Part shown: piece by piece, positions 62,356-64,000 of the stretch
Layout of the letters: every line of letters starts with the position of its first letter
How positions within the stretch are numbered: the stretch's first letter is position 1
Origin: Aestuariibius sp. HNIBRBA575
GTDB lineage: Bacteria > Pseudomonadota > Alphaproteobacteria > Rhodobacterales > Rhodobacteraceae
Direction of reading: 5' to 3'
DNA: 64,000 nucleotides
Assembly (NCBI RefSeq): GCF_040932005.1
Contig: NZ_CP162414.1
Location: 2,817,501-2,881,500 of the forward strand
Program-made: the position numbers and the translations under genes
Notes under the pieces: generated by a model
What the model saw: the letters and a program-made list of their open reading frames with translations, nothing else
The model's database searches: none
What the model was told of the DNA's origin: nothing

Positions 62356-64000
62356 GCGTCGCCAAACCCCTGCCCCACGACGCCGCCCGCCTGCATGTGA
62401 CCGGAACCGCGCGCTACGTTGACGATATTCCAGTACCCGCCAATTGCCTGCATCTGGCGTTTGGGATGTCGACCTGTGCCGCTGGGGACATCACCCAGAT
62501 GGATCTGGATGCCGTGCGCGCTGCCCCGGATGTGGTGGCTGTGTTAACCGCCGATGATTTGCCCCATGCCAATGATGTCAGCCCGTCCATCCACGACGAA
62601 CCGTTGCTGGCCACGGGCCAAGTGCACTATGTCGGCCAACCCGTGTTTCTGGTGGTCGCGCGCAGCCATGACGCCGCCCGGCACGCCGCGCGTTTGGGGC
62701 GCATCACCTATGCGGATCGCCCCGCTATTCTGACGGTTGAGGATGCCATCAACGCCCAGTCCCGGTTCGAAGACGGCCCACGGATTTGGGGCAAAGGCGA
62801 CGTGCCAAACGCCCTGAAATCGGCCCCTCATCGTTTGCAGGGGCAATTTGATATGGGCGGTCAGGAACATTTCTATCTAGAAGGCCAAGCCAGCCTTGCC
62901 CTGCCCCAAGAAGGCGGGGACATGGTTGTGCATGCCTCAACCCAGCACCCAACGGAAATCCAACACAAAGTGGCCGATGCGCTGGGGGTGCCAATGCACG
63001 GCGTGCGTGTTGAAATCCGCCGCATGGGGGGCGGATTTGGCGGCAAAGAAAGCCAAGGCAATGCGCTGGCCGTGTCCTGTGCGATTGTCGCCAACCTGAC
63101 CGGGCAACCGACCAAAATGCGCTATGACCGCGATGACGATATGATCATCACCGGCAAACGTCATGATTTTCGCATCGAATATGATGTTGGCTATGATGAC
63201 ACGGGTCGGATATTGGCGATGGAAGTGACCCAACATGCCCGCTGCGGCTGGGCGCAGGATCTAAGCCTGCCGGTCGCGGATCGCGCCATGTTGCACACCG
63301 ACAATGCCTATCTGCTGGATCACATCCGCATCACGTCCCATCGCTGGAAAACCAACACCCAAAGCGCCACCGCCTATCGTGGATTTGGCGGTCCTCAGGG
63401 CATGTTGGGCACCGAACGTGTGCTGGATCACGTGGCCTTTGCGCTGGGGATGGACCCGGTGGCGGTGCGGCAGCGGAATTATTACGCGGATCGCACCGAT
63501 GCCCCGGATGATCGTCATTCGACCACCAATAGCGTCCAGACCACGCCTTATGGGATGGAGGTGCGCGATTTCTGCCTAAACCGTTTGACCGACCGTCTGA
63601 TCGCGCAGTCGGATTACGCAGAACGCCGCGCCAAGGTGCGGGCTTGGAATGCAGAAAATCCCATTCTCAAACGTGGGATTGCGTTTAGCCCGGTCAAATT
63701 CGGGATCTCGTTCACGCTGACCCACCTGAATCAGGCCGGCGCATTGGTGCATGTCTATCAGGACGGTTCGATCCATCTGAACCATGGTGGCACCGAAATG
63801 GGTCAGGGCCTGTTTCAAAAGGTCGCCCAAGTGGCCGCATCGCGGTTTGGCGTTGACGTGAATGCGGTGAAAATCACCGCCACCGATACTGGAAAAGTGC
63901 CAAACACATCCGCCACAGCAGCGTCCAGCGGGTCAGATTTGAACGGGATGGCGGTGCAGATCGCCTGCGATAAAATCCGCGCACGTATGGCACAATGTCT
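62352..64000 (+). CDS. xdhB: Xanthine dehydrogenase molybdenum-binding subunit, truncated by window end
   Basis: The first 549 codons are present with no stop, about 70 percent of the usual length of near 780. It starts at ATG 62352 in an ATGA overlap with xdhA. Landmarks are [52 protein letters not shown] (molybdopterin binding), [13 protein letters not shown] with the substrate-binding Arg, and [14 protein letters not shown]. The catalytic Glu near the C-terminus is outside the window. With XdhA it oxidises hypoxanthine and xanthine to urate. Confidence 0.94.
   Translation, partial: MSVAKPLPHDAARLHVTGTARYVDDIPVPANCLHLAFGMSTCAAGDITQMDLDAVRAAPDVVAVLTADDLPHANDVSPSIHDEPLLATGQVHYVGQPVFLVVARSHDAARHAARLGRITYADRPAILTVEDAINAQSRFEDGPRIWGKGDVPNALKSAPHRLQGQFDMGGQEHFYLEGQASLALPQEGGDMVVHASTQHPTEIQHKVADALGVPMHGVRVEIRRMGGGFGGKESQGNALAVSCAIVANLTGQPTKMRYDRDDDMIITGKRHDFRIEYDVGYDDTGRILAMEVTQHARCGWAQDLSLPVADRAMLHTDNAYLLDHIRITSHRWKTNTQSATAYRGFGGPQGMLGTERVLDHVAFALGMDPVAVRQRNYYADRTDAPDDRHSTTNSVQTTPYGMEVRDFCLNRLTDRLIAQSDYAERRAKVRAWNAENPILKRGIAFSPVKFGISFTLTHLNQAGALVHVYQDGSIHLNHGGTEMGQGLFQKVAQVAASRFGVDVNAVKITATDTGKVPNTSATAASSGSDLNGMAVQIACDKIRARMAQC

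Overview
The window is 64 kb of chromosomal sequence from an alphaproteobacterium, almost certainly a marine roseobacter-type member of the Rhodobacteraceae. The evidence is moderate-to-high GC, gene-dense organisation with many ATGA-coupled starts, a FYDLN-acid TIGR02300-type protein, a membrane-anchored cytochrome c552, a SPOR-domain D,D-carboxypeptidase, a small SRP RNA and a strong bias towards ABC and TRAP uptake systems. I see no insertion sequence, prophage, integrase or CRISPR array. The stretch reads as ordinary core and metabolic chromosome.

Layout. 1-4.2 kb (minus): start of an S49 peptidase, a YadGH-like ABC exporter, an SDR protein whose catalytic lysine is replaced by threonine, an RsmC-like methyltransferase and ClpS. 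4.6-6.7 kb (plus): D-Ala-D-Ala carboxypeptidase and an FAH-family hydrolase. 6.7-12.4 kb (minus): a complete yejABEF-type peptide importer. 12.6-18.4 kb: cytochrome c, prephenate dehydratase, a small orphan membrane protein, an SRPBCC protein, NudC and a 2',3'-cyclic-nucleotide phosphodiesterase/3'-nucleotidase. 18.49-18.59 kb: SRP RNA with a clear promoter, then a 12-codon ORF with a perfect Shine-Dalgarno, then rsgA and a strong terminator. 20-25.2 kb (plus): ugpBAEC followed by an endonuclease/exonuclease/phosphatase-family enzyme. 25.2-28.3 kb: leucine-type dehydrogenase divergent from an Lrp regulator, and a BlaI/M56 pair. 28.4-34.3 kb (minus): a glycerol-type ABC importer with two ATPases and a DUF2160 protein. 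34.6-36.9 kb (plus): TetR regulator, aminotransferase, VOC protein.

37-53.2 kb is a complete aerobic phenylacetate (paa) island in three transcription units: paaJ-A-B-C-D-E (plus); paaG-I-K and a TetR regulator (minus); and a fused enoyl-CoA hydratase/3-hydroxyacyl-CoA dehydrogenase, a TRAP transporter (dctPQM), paaZ and a PaaX-type regulator (plus). Together these encode activation (PaaK), epoxidation (PaaABCDE), isomerisation to oxepin-CoA (PaaG), ring hydrolysis and oxidation (PaaZ), beta-oxidation (fusion protein, PaaJ) and a thioesterase rescue (PaaI). Three matching inverted repeats (ACCGACC-N4-GGTC) lie before paaJ, in the paaG/fusion divergent promoter and inside the TRAP operon. They look like a local TetR regulon, and the TRAP transporter is a good candidate for the aromatic-acid importer of the pathway.

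53.5-64 kb: tRNA-Ala(GGC), the FYDLN protein, a YgjP-like metallopeptidase, a GntR regulator with a perfect 16-bp palindrome just before its start, SlyX, two lipoproteins, DnaE, and xanthine dehydrogenase xdhA with xdhB cut off by the window end. All calls are from reading the sequence alone; substrate assignments for transporters rest on family resemblance and gene context.
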